Shown piece by piece: positions 62,681-64,000 of a DNA stretch of 64,000 nt (positions within the stretch are counted from its first letter, which is position 1; each line of letters begins with the position of its first letter). The notes under the pieces were generated by a model. It was not told the DNA's origin. It searched no databases and saw only the letters and a program-made list of their open reading frames with translations. Where the stretch lies: positions 55,276-119,275 of the forward strand of contig NZ_QJSR01000003.1 in assembly GCF_003217095.1 (NCBI RefSeq), read 5' to 3'. The translations under genes were made by a program, and so were the position numbers. Source of the DNA: Rhizobium sp. PP-CC-3A-592 (lineage in GTDB: Bacteria; Pseudomonadota; Alphaproteobacteria; Rhizobiales; Rhizobiaceae).

Positions 62681-62703
62681 AGATCTTGTTATTGGACGGG
62701 TGA

Positions 62704-62732
62704 CCGCCATCCGGGACAAGCCCGAATGGCGG
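62704..62732 (-). terminator. Hairpin after the octapeptide-repeat gene
   Basis: CCGCCATCCGGG pairs with CCCGAATGGCGG (one mismatch) around ACAAG, nine bases beyond the stop codon of the minus-strand repeat gene. No clear T-tract follows on that strand. Confidence 0.45.
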
Positions 62733-62740
62733 TGTGTGTC

Positions 62741-64000
62741 TTAGATCGACTGGTAGGCGAGGACGATGGCGTTCATCTGCTCCGTGTCGAAGGCGGCGAC
62801 CTGGGTCGTCGTGAAGGCCCGTACCTGCGTGGTCGACAGGTTGCCGATATCCGACGTCGAGAGCCCTGCCAGTGCCCTGAGGTTGATGGCAGCGATATCG
62901 TTCGTCGAGAAGGTCAGGAGGTCCTGCGAGGACAGAGCAGCAATCGCTGCCGAGCCAAGCACGGACACCTGGGTAGCGGTCAGCGCACCGATCTGGTCGG
63001 AGGACATGGCATCCAGCTGCGCGGTCGAGAGCGCGGCAACGGCTGCCGTGCCCAGGGCTGCGACCTGATCGGTCGAGAGCGAGGCCAGACCGTCGGTCGT
63101 CAGAGCACCGACCTGTGCCGACGTCAGAACCTTGACCTGCGCCGTCGTCAGGCCATCGATCTGGGCCGTCGAAAGCACCTTGATCTGGGCCGTGCTGAGT
63201 GCACCGGCCTGTGCCGTCGTCAGACCGCTCAGCTGGGTAGACGTCAGGGCTGCGATGTTCGCCGTCGAGAGGCTCGACAACACCTTGGCACTGAGAGCCG
63301 AGATTTCCGTCGACGAGATCGTTGCCATATCGACGGTTTCAAGGCCTGCAGCCGCGGCCGACGAAAGCGCCGCCAGCTGCTTGGTGTCGAAGGCATCGAG
63401 CTGCACGCTGCTCAGCGCACCGATCTGCGTTGAGGTCAGGGAGGCGATCGCAGCCGTGTTCAGGGCTGCGACCTGATCGGTCGAGAGCGAGGCCAGGCCA
63501 TCGGTCGTCAGAGCGCCGACCTGTGCCGCCGTCAGAACCTTGACCTGTGCCGTCGTCAAGCCGTCGATCTGGGCCGTCGAAAGCACCTTGATCTGAGCCG
63601 TGCCGAGCGCACCGGCCTGCGCGGTTGTGAGACCGCCCAGCTGCGTGGAGGTCAGAGCCGCGATGTTCGCCGTCGAGAGGTTCGACAGCACCTTGGCGTT
63701 GAGAGCCGAGATTTCCGTCGACGAGATCGTTGCCATGTCGGCGGTTTCAAGGCCGGCTGCGGCTGCCGGCGACAGGGCCGCCAGTTGCTTGGTATCGAAG
63801 GCATCGAGCTGCACGCTGGTCAGAGCGCCGATCTGGGTCGAGGACAGCGCGGCGACCACGGCCGTGCTCAACACTGCGACCTGATCGGTCGAGAGCGAAG
63901 CCAGACCATCGGTCGTCAGAGCCCCGACCTGTGCCGCCGTCAGAACCTTGACCTGTGCCGTCGTCAGGCCGTCGATCTGGGCCGTCGAGAGCACCTTGAT
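62741..64000 (-). CDS. Protein made of tandem octapeptide repeats, C-terminal part (5' end outside window)
   Basis: The frame is open from the window edge to the stop at 62741 (at least 419 residues) and consists wholly of eight-residue units with the consensus L-(S/T)-(T/S)-x-Q-(I/V/L)-x-(A/G/V), for example LSTAQIDG, LTTAQVKV, LTSTQLGG, FDTKQLAA. Seventeen units form a 136-residue (408-bp) super-repeat present at least twice in nearly identical form; the last 100 residues are diverged units ending FDTEQMNAIVLAYQSI. Ser/Thr at position 2 or 3 and Gln/Asp/Glu three residues later form a helix N-cap, so each unit may be one short helix of a solenoid; a beta-solenoid is the other possibility. 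There is no Cys and almost no aromatic residue. Composition suggests an exported adhesin-like or surface protein, but the N terminus is not visible, and I cannot assign a function. Confidence 0.85.
   Translation of the reverse strand: MKVLSTAQIDGLTTAQVKVLTAAQVGALTTDGLASLSTDQVAVLSTAVVAALSSTQIGALTSVQLDAFDTKQLAALSPAAAAGLETADMATISSTEISALNAKVLSNLSTANIAALTSTQLGGLTTAQAGALGTAQIKVLSTAQIDGLTTAQVKVLTAAQVGALTTDGLASLSTDQVAALNTAAIASLTSTQIGALSSVQLDAFDTKQLAALSSAAAAGLETVDMATISSTEISALSAKVLSSLSTANIAALTSTQLSGLTTAQAGALSTAQIKVLSTAQIDGLTTAQVKVLTSAQVGALTTDGLASLSTDQVAALGTAAVAALSTAQLDAMSSDQIGALTATQVSVLGSAAIAALSSQDLLTFSTNDIAAINLRALAGLSTSDIGNLSTTQVRAFTTTQVAAFDTEQMNAIVLAYQSI
63175..63990. repeat. Two consecutive 408-bp tandem repeat units inside the octapeptide-repeat gene
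   Basis: GCACCTTGATCTG-type junctions recur at 63175, 63583 and 63991, exactly 408 bases apart. The two complete units between them differ at scattered bases, mostly synonymous or conservative. Part of a further unit extends from 63174 down to about 63070 before the units diverge. Each 408-bp unit contains 17 related 24-bp units. Confidence 0.9.

Noticed and set aside
62750..64000. Possible CRISPR array because of regular short repeats
   Set aside because: Units are contiguous 24-bp coding repeats without unique spacers, stay in one reading frame, and have no cas genes nearby.

Overview
The window looks like chromosome or chromid sequence from a member of the Rhizobiaceae (Agrobacterium/Rhizobium/Ensifer/Neorhizobium group). 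The basis is high GC, many ABC and TRAP sugar-uptake operons, HWE-type sensor kinases, rhizobial intergenic mosaic repeats, small RNAs whose loops carry anti-Shine-Dalgarno CCTCCTCCC (alpha-r14/NfeR1 type), an alphaproteobacterial GTTC-N7-GTTC SOS box, and gene orders matching known Agrobacterium and Sinorhizobium operons (udh/kdgD/gci/gli; lacREFGZK; agp). No rRNA, tRNA, CRISPR array, prophage or intact insertion sequence was seen.

Layout. 0-4.4 kb: end of a WGR-domain gene, a LOV-domain (blue-light) histidine kinase translationally coupled to a response regulator, and a large GAF-PAS-HWE sensor kinase. 4.6-14.7 kb: an oxidative hexuronate/aldarate catabolic region. Uronate dehydrogenase, a fumarylacetoacetate-hydrolase-fold protein and an exported FAD oxidoreductase lie on the minus strand. 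A GntR regulator, KdgD, the two galactarolactone enzymes Gci and Gli, and a three-part TRAP transporter lie on the plus strand. 14.7-19 kb: an anti-SD small RNA, a mosaic repeat, a DEDDh exonuclease, small proteins, a siderophore-interacting reductase divergent from a His-rich PadR regulator (YqjH/YqjI-like), and a PRC-barrel protein. 19-25.4 kb: a FadR-type regulator, a Cys/Met-type PLP enzyme and a complete MalEFGK-like ABC importer of unknown substrate. 25.4-26.55 kb: scars of one or two lost sugar-transport operons around an intact FucU-like mutarotase. 26.7-30.1 kb: an SOS-controlled UvrD-like helicase and DNA polymerase IV. 30.1-36.8 kb: a second anti-SD small RNA, a DUF4126 membrane protein with a mercuric-reductase-like flavoprotein, a chemoreceptor, a sodium/bile-acid-type symporter divergent from a LysR regulator, and a DUF1127 protein. 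37-47.2 kb: an AraC regulator and an alpha-galactoside operon (GH4, agpABCD, GH4). 47.3-55.1 kb: a lactose operon lacR-lacE-lacF-lacG-lacZ-lacK. 55.2-58.7 kb: a Gre-family factor, a MYG1 protein, an HxlR regulator divergent from an alcohol dehydrogenase, a mosaic repeat and a small protein. 58.7-62.6 kb: a ribose-type ABC transporter split into divergent units. 62.7-64 kb: the 3' part of a protein built entirely of eight-residue repeats, organised in a 408-bp tandem super-repeat.

Most of the window serves uptake and breakdown of plant carbohydrates: pectin-derived uronates, raffinose-family alpha-galactosides and beta-galactosides. Each system has its own local regulator. Calls rest on reading the sequence and on remembered family knowledge; no database search was run. 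The least explained items are the octapeptide-repeat protein, the PLP-enzyme/ABC operon, and the control elements around kdgD and the PadR gene.
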